A DNA stretch of 64,000 nucleotides from Bacillota bacterium (GTDB taxonomy: Bacteria; Bacillota; Clostridia; Lachnospirales; Lachnospiraceae). The first letter of the stretch is position 1; the number at the start of each line of letters is the position of its first letter. Below the pieces are notes generated by a model, which was not told the DNA's origin, ran no database searches, and saw nothing but the letters and a program-made list of their open reading frames with translations. Positions 25,916-34,326 of the stretch are shown here, piece after piece. The stretch covers positions 186,001 through 250,000 of the forward strand of contig JAEVYY010000026.1 in assembly GCA_023392535.1 (NCBI GenBank), given 5' to 3'. The position numbers and the translations under genes were made by a program.

Positions 25916-26576
25916 GTTGGAGGTATTCTTCTTCTGTACAAGGAAAAAGGGCTAAACGGTAATCTATCGAAACCAAAGGACAAGTAAAATCATAAATTTC
26001 ATATTTACCGTCAAAAACGGCAAAATTGAATCCGCAATAGTATGTTTTTCCATCCAGTGATAATAGCGCCGTGCGATAATCCCTGCTATCTGCCTGATAA
26101 AGTTTTGTGACTAAATATTCTTGAGAAGAAATATTTTTTTTATGTAATTCTTCATCCGTTTCAGGCAGGTCAATACGAACAATTTGTAAGGACTCATATT
26201 GTTTAGGATCCGTTAAGGATTCTTTCTCTATATTTAGTAGATCTTCCATATTAGATTCTTCCTCGAATATCATATTGAATCCAAGTAAAAATGTGTACAC
26301 ATGTTCAGTTACTTTCCCAGCTCGCTCTTCGAAAGTAGGCTTCGGGATCTGTTTGGCATATTCACTGTCTTGATCATAACCATCAATATAATCCTGAATG
26401 GCAAAAGAGGCTCTGATTGCATTTAGATCTCCTCCTTTAATTGCAGTGATAAAGGTCTCAATAGCTTTTTCTGGTGAGTCACAGGCATCAGGGGCAATTA
26501 CATTGGTGGAAGACTTGCTGCATGCGCATAATATAATACTTATCATACAGAGATAAACTGCTACTATTTTTTTCAT
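25902..26576 (-). CDS. Putative lipoprotein of unknown function
   Basis: An exported lipoprotein of 224 residues. A short signal peptide ends in the lipobox ILCACS, with the acylated cysteine near position 19. The mature part begins with DSPEKAIETFITAIKGGDLN, a pattern common in DUF4878/NTF2-like lipoproteins, though I cannot assign the family with certainty. AAAGGA lies 13 bases before the ATG. It is convergent with the MFS gene and divergent from the TetR gene. Confidence 0.75.
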   Translation of the reverse strand: MKKIVAVYLCMISIILCACSKSSTNVIAPDACDSPEKAIETFITAIKGGDLNAIRASFAIQDYIDGYDQDSEYAKQIPKPTFEERAGKVTEHVYTFLLGFNMIFEEESNMEDLLNIEKESLTDPKQYESLQIVRIDLPETDEELHKKNISSQEYLVTKLYQADSRDYRTALLSLDGKTYYCGFNFAVFDGKYEIYDFTCPLVSIDYRLALFPCTEEEYLQLIES

Positions 26577-26652
26577 TATTATTTTTCTTTCCTTTCGGCT
26601 TTCTCATTTGTGATAGACCATATTATACCATATCATAACTTATTTAAATAAA

Positions 26653-26681
26653 TTGACAGAGAAAAGAAAATATAATATAAT
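26653..26681 (+). promoter_or_regulatory. Perfect-consensus sigma-A promoter of the TetR operon
   Basis: TTGACA (26653-26658), a 17-base spacer and TATAAT (26676-26681): both hexamers match consensus exactly. The start codon lies 34 bases downstream. Such a strong promoter would need tight repression, consistent with the operator that overlaps its start. Confidence 0.8.
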
Positions 26682-26700
26682 GAGTACACACTCAATGAGT
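26681..26700. promoter_or_regulatory. Candidate TetR operator at the transcription start
   Basis: An inverted repeat TGAGT-ACAC-ACTCA at 26681-26694 is followed by a third TGAGT at 26696-26700. It starts at the last base of the -10 box and covers the expected start site, so bound protein would block initiation. Autorepression is inferred. Confidence 0.55.
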
Positions 26701-26714
26701 AAGGAGTCATTAAA

Positions 26715-27314
26715 TTGCAACGAAAAGAACAAAAAGAAATTACAAGAAAATTAATCCTAAATACTGCGTTGGAACAATTTGCAAAAGGTAGTTTGACTGG
26801 CACCAGAACATCAGATATCGCGAAAGCTGCAAAAGTATCGCATGGGACGTTATTTGCCCATTTTCCAACAAGAGATATTTTATTAGACGCAGTCATAGAA
26901 GAATTTGGGAGGCGTATCACTAACCGCCTACATGAATTGGCTTGCGGCAATTGCGAATTAAAAGAACTTCTATTTGCTCATTTAAAGGGAATCAGTGAGT
27001 ATGAAGCATTTTACACCACTCTTATTTCAGAAATAAGGCTATTAAATAAAAGTTCTCAGGATTCCTTGGTTATGATACAATCCGCTATTTCCTTTCATTT
27101 CTTACAGGTACTGGAAAGAGATAGGAATAAAAATAAAATAAAACAGTTACCACTAGCATTTTTGTTTAATAATTGGATTGGTTTGATTCATTACTATTTG
27201 ATTAACAGTAACTTATTTGCGCCTGATGGTTCTGTCTTGGAGCGGTACGGCAATCAATTAGTGGAATACTATATAAGCTTAGTTACGCAGAAGAAAGGAG
27301 AAGAGATATTATGA
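26715..27314 (+). CDS. TetR/AcrR family transcriptional regulator
   Basis: A repressor of 199 residues. The N-terminal helix-turn-helix is TSDIAKAAKVSHGTLFAHF; the C-terminal part is the variable ligand pocket. The start is TTG 26715 with AAGGAG 8 bases upstream. The stop overlaps the next start as ATGA, so it is coupled to the zinc-ribbon gene. It is expected to repress its own three-gene operon. Confidence 0.9.
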   Translation: MQRKEQKEITRKLILNTALEQFAKGSLTGTRTSDIAKAAKVSHGTLFAHFPTRDILLDAVIEEFGRRITNRLHELACGNCELKELLFAHLKGISEYEAFYTTLISEIRLLNKSSQDSLVMIQSAISFHFLQVLERDRNKNKIKQLPLAFLFNNWIGLIHYYLINSNLFAPDGSVLERYGNQLVEYYISLVTQKKGEEIL

Positions 27315-27553
27315 AAATGTGTATCGCTTGCGGGATGCCAATGGAGACACCCGCGGATTTTGCAATGGGTGATGAGAGTAAAGATTATTGCATCCATTGT
27401 TCCAGAGCCGATGGAAGCATGCAGTCTTATGAGGAAAAACTGAAATCCATGACTGATTTTATAAGAAAGACTCAGGGATTAGATGTAGAGGTAGCAAATA
27501 ATGTAGCAAAAAGAATGATGGCAAAGCTTCCGGCATGGAAGTGTGGGAACTAA
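27311..27553 (+). CDS. Small zinc-ribbon protein
   Basis: An 80-residue protein with two CxxC knuckles: CIACGMPM near the start and YCIHCSRADG at about 27-36, matching the putative zinc-ribbon domain family (PF12674-like). The C-terminal half is helical and includes TDFIRKTQGLDVEVANNVAK. It overlaps the TetR gene by 4 bases. Homologues occur next to regulators and AraC-type proteins; the function is unknown. Confidence 0.8.
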   Translation: MKMCIACGMPMETPADFAMGDESKDYCIHCSRADGSMQSYEEKLKSMTDFIRKTQGLDVEVANNVAKRMMAKLPAWKCGN

Positions 27554-27665
27554 TTCTAAGCAGCCAAAATACGGTTGCAAAGAATTATTAAATCTCACAC
27601 AGGAAGAAGCCACTTACAAATAAAAGCGAAGAACCGTTTTTAAGAAAAATAGGAGGGTTTAGACC

Positions 27666-27983
27666 ATGGATCAAAAGAAGGTAAGCAATTCGTTTCAGGT
27701 ATTTTTAGAGGAAGCGCCAGAACATGCAAGTGCCTGGATGGAAACCGTTAAGAAATTAGATTCCGCTAGCTGCCTGGACAAAAAAACAGAAGAAATTGCG
27801 TATATTGCAGTATTGGCGGCAATAGGTCTTGAAAGTGGTATTCCGTTTCATGTATCAAGTGCAAAAGAATCAGGAGCAACAAGGGATGAGATAAAGAGTG
27901 CTGTCCTGCTCGGGTTGCCGGCAGTCGGAAATCAGGTCGTAAAGTCATTGGCAATTGCACTAGAAGCTTTTGATGGAATATAA
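27666..27983 (+). CDS. Carboxymuconolactone decarboxylase-like (AhpD fold) protein
   Basis: A 105-residue all-helical protein of the CMD/AhpD superfamily. The central helix reads GLESGIPFHVSSAKESGATRDEI. The AhpD redox motif ExxCxxCxxxH has no cysteines here, so peroxidase-type chemistry is not expected. AGGAGGG lies 6 bases before the ATG. It is the last gene of the TetR operon, and a terminator follows at once. Function unknown. Confidence 0.85.
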   Translation: MDQKKVSNSFQVFLEEAPEHASAWMETVKKLDSASCLDKKTEEIAYIAVLAAIGLESGIPFHVSSAKESGATRDEIKSAVLLGLPAVGNQVVKSLAIALEAFDGI

Positions 27984-27995
27984 ATTATACCAGGG

Positions 27996-28035
27996 TGTCA
28001 GAGCAGATACAATTGTTCTGACATTTCTATTTTTT
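27996..28035 (+). terminator. Rho-independent terminator after the CMD gene
   Basis: TGTCAGAGCA (27996-28005) pairs with TGTTCTGACA (28014-28023) with one G-U pair and an 8-base loop, followed by TTTCTATTTTTT. It closes the TetR operon just before the convergent HAD gene. Confidence 0.85.
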
Positions 28036-28043
28036 AGAAAGTG

Positions 28044-28721
28044 TTAGGAAACGATATCTAAAAGCTTTGACATAGTATCGATTGTGTAGGTAGCATCAAG
28101 GCAAGTCACTTGCTTGTTATGCTGATAAAAGCAGGAGTCGATCTCAGAATGGGTTGCTCCCAGGATATCAGAGGTCGGGCTATCACCTACCATAAGAATA
28201 GTTTTTTTGGGATAGTTTCCTACGTGTTTAAGGCAAAAGTTAAAAAAACTGGGAGAAGGTTTTTCATAACCAATCTTATCGGATATAAAATGTCCATCAA
28301 AAAATTGAATAATGCCAGCATTGGATAAACGTTTTAACTGAGTCTCATAGACACCGTTAGAAGCTGAGTATATTTTCTTTCCCATTCTCTTAAGCCCAAT
28401 TAGAGTATCTTTGGCAAAGGGAACCAGCCCAGAGGAATTATCCAGATAAGATCGATATTCTTTTTCCCATCGGATACCATCGGTAGTAATACCATATAAT
28501 TGAAAGAACTTTTCAAACCGTGTGTTAAGAACAACTTCCTTTGTAACTATGCCTTGTTCAAGCTCATACCATAATGCTGAATTTATTCTTTTGTAATCTT
28601 CTAGTAAATCGTCCGAATAACGTAGTCCAGCTTTTTCAATGATTTTTAGGAAACCCTCTCTTTCGGCAGCATCAAAATCTAAAATAGTATTATCCAAATC
28701 CATTAAAATAATATCATACAT
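28044..28721 (-). CDS. HAD family phosphatase, YjjG-like nucleotidase
   Basis: A haloacid-dehalogenase-type phosphatase of 225 residues. Motif I is MDLDNTILD with the nucleophile D8 and proton donor D10, motif II is YSASNG, the lysine is in KIGYEKPSP, and motif III is MVGDSPTSDILGA. The cap and lengths resemble YjjG, which removes phosphate from non-canonical pyrimidine nucleotides. AAAGGAG lies 10 bases before the ATG. The exact substrate is inferred. Confidence 0.88.
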   Translation of the reverse strand: MYDIILMDLDNTILDFDAAEREGFLKIIEKAGLRYSDDLLEDYKRINSALWYELEQGIVTKEVVLNTRFEKFFQLYGITTDGIRWEKEYRSYLDNSSGLVPFAKDTLIGLKRMGKKIYSASNGVYETQLKRLSNAGIIQFFDGHFISDKIGYEKPSPSFFNFCLKHVGNYPKKTILMVGDSPTSDILGATHSEIDSCFYQHNKQVTCLDATYTIDTMSKLLDIVS

Positions 28722-29021
28722 AATTTGTATTCTCCTTTTGAAAGCAAAAGACCATCATATTTATACAATAATCCGTTAGGTTACGTATTGTTATTTTATA
28801 CTATCAGGAATTATTCTACAAATAATAATTAATTCATATCCTCTCTAATTGCCTCAATAAATGATAGATCGCATGTATTTGTATAAGTAATACTTGTTAA
28901 TTTCCTATTTATTTCGTATAGTCATTTTATAGTATTTCGTAAGCCTTCAAATTAAATGTTGATTTGAGGGCTATTGTTTATCATTACATGTTGAAATAGC
29001 AGGATAGAAAGGGGGAACGTG
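28722..29021. other. 300-base AT-rich gap with one hairpin
   Basis: No credible gene was seen. The only structure is AGCCTTCAAAT (28942-28952) pairing with ATTTGAGGGCT (28962-28972), with one G-U pair, followed by ATTGTTTATC. It may be a leader hairpin or weak terminator in front of the response regulator gene. The region must also hold the divergent promoters of the HAD and regulator genes, but no near-consensus box pair stood out. Confidence 0.4.
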
Positions 29022-29687
29022 ATGCCAAAATTACTAATTGTTGATGATGATGTACACCTTCGAAAGCTGGTTCTGACCTATGCAGAGTTGGATGGTTTTC
29101 AATGTGAAGAGACAGAGAATGGTCTAATGGCAGTTGAGAAAGTAAAGAGTACACAATTTGATATCGTAATCCTGGATGTCATGATGCCACAGATGGATGG
29201 TTTTGAGACTTTAGGGGAGATACGCAAACTGAGTCAGGTCCCTGTCATTATGTTAACTTCAAGAAGCGAAGAATATGATAAGTTACTGGGATTTAATCTT
29301 GGTGCAGACGATTATGTAGCAAAGCCATTTAGTCCCAAGGAGTTGATGGCCCGCATTGGGGCTGTACTCAAACGTAGTGGAAAAAGAACAAGTGATAAAC
29401 TGACATTTGGAGAATTCTGCGTTTCTCCAGGATCCAGAACGGTAAAGGTGGGTGAAAAGGTACTCAACCTGCCGCCAAAAGAATTCGATCTGTTATTGTA
29501 TCTTGCTCAAAATGAAAGACTTGTCCTCAGCCGGGAACAGTTGCTGAATAAAGTCTGGGGATATGATTATTATGGGGATGCCAGAACCGTAGACACGCAT
29601 ATCAAATCGCTTCGGGAGCATTTGGGAGATTATAGAAAAGTAATTCAAACTGCATGGGGGGTCGGTTATAAATTTGAATACGCATAA
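29022..29687 (+). CDS. OmpR/PhoB-type response regulator
   Basis: Receiver domain with LLIVDDDVHLRKL, the phospho-Asp in IVILDVMMPQMDGFE, and K in DDYVAKPFSPKE; the winged helix ends in DARTVDTHIKSLREH and WGVGYKFEY. A GTG at 29019 and the ATG at 29022 compete behind GGGGG; ATG is preferred. Its end overlaps the kinase gene by 14 bases. It probably controls the DUF362 operon, whose upstream region carries an 11-base-spaced repeat. Confidence 0.95.
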   Translation: MPKLLIVDDDVHLRKLVLTYAELDGFQCEETENGLMAVEKVKSTQFDIVILDVMMPQMDGFETLGEIRKLSQVPVIMLTSRSEEYDKLLGFNLGADDYVAKPFSPKELMARIGAVLKRSGKRTSDKLTFGEFCVSPGSRTVKVGEKVLNLPPKEFDLLLYLAQNERLVLSREQLLNKVWGYDYYGDARTVDTHIKSLREHLGDYRKVIQTAWGVGYKFEYA

Positions 29688-31134
29688 GAATCTTAATAGG
29701 TCGTCGATCCATTCCAGGATCATAATCCGTTTATGGCTCATGATGATGTTTCTGATAGCTCTTAGCATTGTATTTATGTGGGTCGTACAGATTTTTTTAT
29801 TTGAAAAAAACTACGTGAATTCATCTGTGGCGGAGGTAAAAAGCCGTTTGCAGCCTATGATAAAGGAATTGGGCACAAAAGATCTGGCCGATTATGATCA
29901 GTTGCTTTCTTCCCTGAGCAAATCCACAAACGGGAAAATGATGTTAGTCGATCCCGATGGAAAGTTGATTGCACTTTACAGCTTAGGGTACCGATTACAA
30001 GATGAGAATTCATTGGTATCAATCTGGGGGTTCCTAAATCGGTTTAAAAAAAGTGAAGAATATCAAAAGGTATTACAGGGAGAAACATACTATAAAATGA
30101 GACGTAACATGTATGAACCAATCGTACTTGAGATAGGAATTACTGTAATTTATGAAAATAAACAAGCACTGATCGTTCTATATCATTCACTAGATCAGCT
30201 ACATACCGTACTGCGTATGAATCGCAGTCAACTTGTGACATTAAGTATAACACTGTCTGTGACAGCTGCCCTATTGGCTGCATTGTTGTCCCGCCGTTTT
30301 GTGAGACCAATTCATATAATAAAATGTACGGTTGATAAACTTGCAAATGGAGAGTTAACAGCTACGCCGGGGCTTTTGTTAAAGGACGAATTAGGTCAAT
30401 TGTCGGATTCTGTGGATGAGCTAAGTAAGGCACTTCAACGAGTGGATATTCTCCGCAAGGAAGTCATAGCCAACGTATCTCACGAGCTGCGTTCCCCTCT
30501 GGCGCTCATAAGAGGCTATGCTGAAATGGTAAGAGATATCAATTGGAAACATGATGAAAAGCGAAATGAGAATCTGAATCTTATCATACAGGAAGCTGGC
30601 CGGATGAGCGAGATGGTCAGTGATATCATGGATTATTCTCAACTACAGGCGGGATATATGCAATTAAAAACAAATGAATACAATTTATATGAGATCATAG
30701 AATCGGAAGTAGATCATGGTAAACAAAATGCAGCAGAATTTGACATTGGCATCAGTTTGGATTGCTCGCAAAAGATTATACCGGTCTATGTAGATGCAAT
30801 GAAAATAAGTCAGGTGGTACGAAATCTTCTGAATAATGCGGTTAATCATACAGCTCAGGGAGAAATGATCCGTGTGGTGATAGATAAGTGCCCAGATAAG
30901 GTACGAGTATCTGTTATTAATCCGGGTGAGGCTATTCCGGAAGAAGACCGTACTATTATATGGGAGAGATATCAGTGTAGCAGTCAGCACAGTGGACGCA
31001 AAAAGGGAACCGGAATCGGTCTATCTATTGTTAGCACCTATTTAAAAGCACATGGTATGAATTACGGTGTGGATTGCGAAGGAAAATTCACTTATTTTTG
31101 GTTTGAATGTGTATACAAGGATATTTTCATATAA
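29674..31134 (+). CDS. Sensor histidine kinase
   Basis: The membrane partner of the preceding response regulator, 486 residues. TM1 is about 20-43 and TM2 about 188-207, with a sensor loop of about 145 residues between. HAMP is followed by HisKA (ANVSHELRSPLALIRGY) and HATPase (VVRNLLNNAVNHT, then KKGTGIGLSIV). The start is TTG 29674, inside the regulator gene, which implies coupled translation. The signal is unknown. Confidence 0.93.
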   Translation: MNTHKNLNRSSIHSRIIIRLWLMMMFLIALSIVFMWVVQIFLFEKNYVNSSVAEVKSRLQPMIKELGTKDLADYDQLLSSLSKSTNGKMMLVDPDGKLIALYSLGYRLQDENSLVSIWGFLNRFKKSEEYQKVLQGETYYKMRRNMYEPIVLEIGITVIYENKQALIVLYHSLDQLHTVLRMNRSQLVTLSITLSVTAALLAALLSRRFVRPIHIIKCTVDKLANGELTATPGLLLKDELGQLSDSVDELSKALQRVDILRKEVIANVSHELRSPLALIRGYAEMVRDINWKHDEKRNENLNLIIQEAGRMSEMVSDIMDYSQLQAGYMQLKTNEYNLYEIIESEVDHGKQNAAEFDIGISLDCSQKIIPVYVDAMKISQVVRNLLNNAVNHTAQGEMIRVVIDKCPDKVRVSVINPGEAIPEEDRTIIWERYQCSSQHSGRKKGTGIGLSIVSTYLKAHGMNYGVDCEGKFTYFWFECVYKDIFI

Positions 31135-31145
31135 TCTTACCACTT

Positions 31146-31163
31146 TTCTCACAAAAATCTCAC
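31146..31163. promoter_or_regulatory. OmpR-type direct repeat upstream of the DUF362 gene
   Basis: TTCTCAC (31146-31152) and ATCTCAC (31157-31163) begin exactly 11 bases apart, one helical turn, the arrangement bound by tandem OmpR/PhoB-family dimers. It sits 44 bases before the DUF362 start codon, right behind the kinase gene. Binding by the regulator at 29022 is inferred. Confidence 0.5.
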
Positions 31164-31206
31164 ATTTTCATTTTAACGTGAATTGAGAACAAGAAGGGGG
31201 TAAGAG

Positions 31207-32259
31207 ATGAGAAGGAAAAATAAGATAACATTTGCAATCCTATTGCTAATAGCGTTTTCTACAGTGGCATGTGCAAAGTTAGAGGGCAGTAGTAATAAAA
31301 TAGAAAGGGAAACAGTAAGTACGGAAGCGGAAAGCTCAGAGGCATCACAAACAAACGATAAAGACCAAACAGATTCGGAAATACCGGAGAACGCACCGAA
31401 GGTCTATATGACAACGGATATCAGTCCAGAAGGTCTGATGGCTGTCTATCATGCGCTTAACTGGTCACCAACGGGAAAAGTGGCAGTAAAGCTTAGTACA
31501 GGAGAGCCGCCAGCCAGTAACTATCTAAGACCGGAGCTTATTACAGATCTGATACAGTTGGTGAATGGTACGATTGTGGAATGTAATACTGCCTATGGTG
31601 GTTCACGAGGAGAAACAGCGATGCACATGCAGGTCGCAAAGGATCATGGTTTTACGGATATTGCGGAAGTGGATATTATGGATGCAGACGGATCTATGAG
31701 CCTTCCCGTAAATGGAGGGAAGCATCTGAAGGAAGATCTTGTAGGTGCAAACTTTGCCAATTATGATTCTTATCTCGTCATTTCACATTTTAAAGGACAC
31801 CAGATGGCAGGCTATGGAGGAGCAATAAAAAATATTTCCATTGGGATAGGATCAAAAGAAGGAAAGTGTTTAATACACACCGCAGGAAAAAGCAATACAA
31901 ATATGTGGGGCGGTGTTCAGGATGATTTCCTTGAATCTATGGCAGAAGCCGGTAAGGCTGTTTCTGATAGCTTAGAAAATGGAAAAAACATCGTCTATAT
32001 CAATGTGATGAACAGAATCAGTATTGATTGTGATTGCAATGGGAATCCGGCAGAACCGGATATTCATGATATAGGAATTCTTTCTTCTTCTGACCCGGTT
32101 GCGTTGGATCAGGCATGTATAGACCTAGTATACGCTGCGGAAGGGAATAAAGCGCTTGTTGGGAGGATCGAACTGATGAATGGTCTCCATACATTGGAAA
32201 GTGCAGAGGATATTGGACTTGGTAGTCGTAAGTATAAATTGGTGGATATAAATGATTGA
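31207..32259 (+). CDS. DUF362 domain lipoprotein
   Basis: An exported lipoprotein of 350 residues. The signal peptide ends in the lipobox TVACAK, followed by a Ser/Thr/Glu-rich linker to about residue 65. The rest is a DUF362 domain (SHFKGHQMAGYGGAIKNISI and SSSDPVALDQACIDLVY). The ferredoxin cluster found in many DUF362 proteins is absent, although a DCDCNGNP stretch near 277 might bind metal. It overlaps the permease gene by 8 bases. Function unknown; the coupling and location point to an envelope role. Confidence 0.85.
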   Translation: MRRKNKITFAILLLIAFSTVACAKLEGSSNKIERETVSTEAESSEASQTNDKDQTDSEIPENAPKVYMTTDISPEGLMAVYHALNWSPTGKVAVKLSTGEPPASNYLRPELITDLIQLVNGTIVECNTAYGGSRGETAMHMQVAKDHGFTDIAEVDIMDADGSMSLPVNGGKHLKEDLVGANFANYDSYLVISHFKGHQMAGYGGAIKNISIGIGSKEGKCLIHTAGKSNTNMWGGVQDDFLESMAEAGKAVSDSLENGKNIVYINVMNRISIDCDCNGNPAEPDIHDIGILSSSDPVALDQACIDLVYAAEGNKALVGRIELMNGLHTLESAEDIGLGSRKYKLVDIND

Positions 32260-33169
32260 CGTCTTACATAGGGAGTTTATTTATCTTTGGTATTATTTTA
32301 GTATCCAATTCCATCAGATTTTTAAGTATTGGCTGGTGGGTATGAGCATTGGATCGATCATTTCTGTATTTGGAAAAGAGCACATACATAGCATGTTTCA
32401 AAACCTTCAGAATAAAAGGATAGGCATATTTGGAATCTTACTGGCAAGTTTACTTGGAATAGCATCGCCACTTTGTATGTATGGTACAATTCCAATTGCA
32501 GCCTCCCTCTCTGCGAAAGGAATGGCAGATGATTGGTTGGCAGCTTTTATGATGTCATCTATTTTACTCAATCCACAACTGATCATCTATAGCGCCGCTT
32601 TAGGGATGAAAGTATTAATTGTGCGAATAATTACTTGTCTTCTTTGTGGAATCATAGCAGGAGGTATCGTACATATCTGTAATAAAAAGAGTTCATTTTT
32701 TAATTTCACCTCTATTTCAGAAATAAAGAGCCGTGACACGGATCCGAATATCCTGCTACGTTTACTAAAAAACTTTATAAGAAATATAAAAGCAACTGGA
32801 TTATATTTTCTTTTTGGAATTTTATTATCGGCATTGTTTCAAAGATATGTACCAACGGATGCCTTTGTAAAAGTGTTTGGAACAAACCAAGGTTTTGGTG
32901 TATTAATGGCTGCTACCGTAGGTGTGCCACTCTATCTATGCGGGGGTGGCACCATTCCTCTTTTACAGCAATGGCTTTCTGAAGGAATGAGTATGGGATC
33001 TGCAGCAGCTTTTATGATTACAGGGCCAGGCACAAAAATCACCAATTTAGGTGCCGTAAAAATTGTGTTAGGAAACCGCCAGTTCATCTTCTATTTATTG
33101 TATATAATCATATTTTCTTATCTAGCAGGTCTTTTGATCGACATTAGTTTGGCATTGTTCCCATTATAA
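32252..33169 (+). CDS. Permease of the ArsP/SO_0444 (DUF318) family
   Basis: An integral membrane protein of 305 residues with about 8 helices in two halves, separated by a charged loop (about 145-185). The duplicated motifs are PLCMYGTIPIAASL in the first half and VPLYLCGGGTIPLLQQWL in the second, each with a conserved cysteine. Family members export arsenicals or Cu/Zn. Eight bases of overlap with the DUF362 lipoprotein gene imply a joint function. The substrate is not known. Confidence 0.85.
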   Translation: MIDVLHREFIYLWYYFSIQFHQIFKYWLVGMSIGSIISVFGKEHIHSMFQNLQNKRIGIFGILLASLLGIASPLCMYGTIPIAASLSAKGMADDWLAAFMMSSILLNPQLIIYSAALGMKVLIVRIITCLLCGIIAGGIVHICNKKSSFFNFTSISEIKSRDTDPNILLRLLKNFIRNIKATGLYFLFGILLSALFQRYVPTDAFVKVFGTNQGFGVLMAATVGVPLYLCGGGTIPLLQQWLSEGMSMGSAAAFMITGPGTKITNLGAVKIVLGNRQFIFYLLYIIIFSYLAGLLIDISLALFPL

Positions 33170-33196
33170 TGATAGAATTAAAAAAAGGAGAGTAGA

Positions 33197-33733
33197 ATGA
33201 AAACAAATAAATTAGTATTATCGGCACTGTTTCTTGCAATTGGAATTCTATTACCATTTATGACAATGCAGATTCCTTCCATCGGTAATATGCTATTGCC
33301 AATGCATATCCCGGTTATACTGTGTGGATTTATCTGTGGTGGGCCGTGTGGTATTATCGTAGGATTCATCCTTCCTTTGTTACGTAGTGTTCTATTTGGT
33401 ATGCCACCGCTCATACCAACTGCGGTGGCGATGTCATTTGAGCTTGCTACATATGGATATCTATCCGGAATCGTATACCAAAAATTAGCGGGCAAGCTAT
33501 TTGCTTCCTATATTTCTCTGATTGTTGCGATGATTGCAGGCAGGGTAGTCTGGGGAATCGTTTCTTTTGGATTATATTCGTTACTTGGTAATCCATTTAC
33601 CTGGAAATTATTCGCTATGCAGGCTATTGTGAATGCAGTTCCCGGAATTATATTGCAATTAGTTCTAATACCTGCGTTGGTAACTTCTCTGAAGTTTGCA
33701 GGAGCTAAGAGATATCTTGCGAAGAACATATGA
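33197..33733 (+). CDS. ECF transporter S component (vitamin-binding subunit)
   Basis: The substrate-specific membrane subunit of an energy-coupling-factor transporter, 178 residues and about six helices. The pattern LLPMHIPVILCGFICGG, then LLRSVLFGMPPLIPTAVAMSFELATYG, is typical of the group. No EcfA or EcfT genes are adjacent, so it should share a general module encoded elsewhere. The stop overlaps the kinase start as ATGA. The vitamin cannot be identified from sequence alone. Confidence 0.85.
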   Translation: MKTNKLVLSALFLAIGILLPFMTMQIPSIGNMLLPMHIPVILCGFICGGPCGIIVGFILPLLRSVLFGMPPLIPTAVAMSFELATYGYLSGIVYQKLAGKLFASYISLIVAMIAGRVVWGIVSFGLYSLLGNPFTWKLFAMQAIVNAVPGIILQLVLIPALVTSLKFAGAKRYLAKNI

Positions 33734-34326
33734 AAGCAGCATGTAAAAAACGGTTTGAACCTGTTCTGCAGGAAATAGATCAGATAATGAATACAAGAAA
33801 AGATATCCTTATTGTAGCAATTGATGGCAAGTGTGCCAGTGGAAAGACGACATTGGCACATTACCTGCAACAGATATATGACTGCAATGTCTATTGCATG
33901 GATGACTTTTTCTTAAGAGAAGAGCAAAAAACAGTAGAACGCATCAATGAGATTGGAGGTAATATTGATTATGAAAGGTTCAGAACGGAAGTAATCAATA
34001 AAATTCTAAAGAAACAAGATGTGGAATACAGGAAATATAGCTGTGAAAAAAAAAGGATAGAAAAAAATGCAGAGTATAAGGAACATAAGCGCCTTAATAT
34101 TGTTGAGGGTTCCTATAGTCAGCACCCGTATTTTGGAGAAGTATATGATCTGAAAATATTTATAAATATGGATTCCAAATTCCAAATTGAAATTATTAAA
34201 AAGCGGGATGGAGAAGAGAAATTAAAGCAATTCAGAGAGGAATGGATCCCGAAAGAGAATGCTTATTTTAAACAGTTCCATATAAAAGAAAATAGTATGG
34301 TTATAAGGAGAGATCATGAAGCATAA
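33730..34326 (+). CDS. P-loop kinase of the uridine kinase/PRK-like family
   Basis: A cytoplasmic phosphotransferase of 198 residues. The Walker A loop is AIDGKCASGKTTL, followed by YCMDDFFLREEQK, the acidic motif of uridine kinase-like enzymes, and a possible lid near KKRDGEEKLKQF. It starts inside the stop of the ECF S component gene and ends inside the start of the DJ-1 gene. I infer that it traps the imported vitamin or nucleoside by phosphorylation. Its substrate is unknown. Confidence 0.8.
   Translation: MKAACKKRFEPVLQEIDQIMNTRKDILIVAIDGKCASGKTTLAHYLQQIYDCNVYCMDDFFLREEQKTVERINEIGGNIDYERFRTEVINKILKKQDVEYRKYSCEKKRIEKNAEYKEHKRLNIVEGSYSQHPYFGEVYDLKIFINMDSKFQIEIIKKRDGEEKLKQFREEWIPKENAYFKQFHIKENSMVIRRDHEA

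Noticed and set aside
28942..28972. Hairpin before the response regulator as a riboswitch
   Set aside because: A single 11-bp stem without a conserved core matches no riboswitch class known to me. It is left as an unassigned hairpin.
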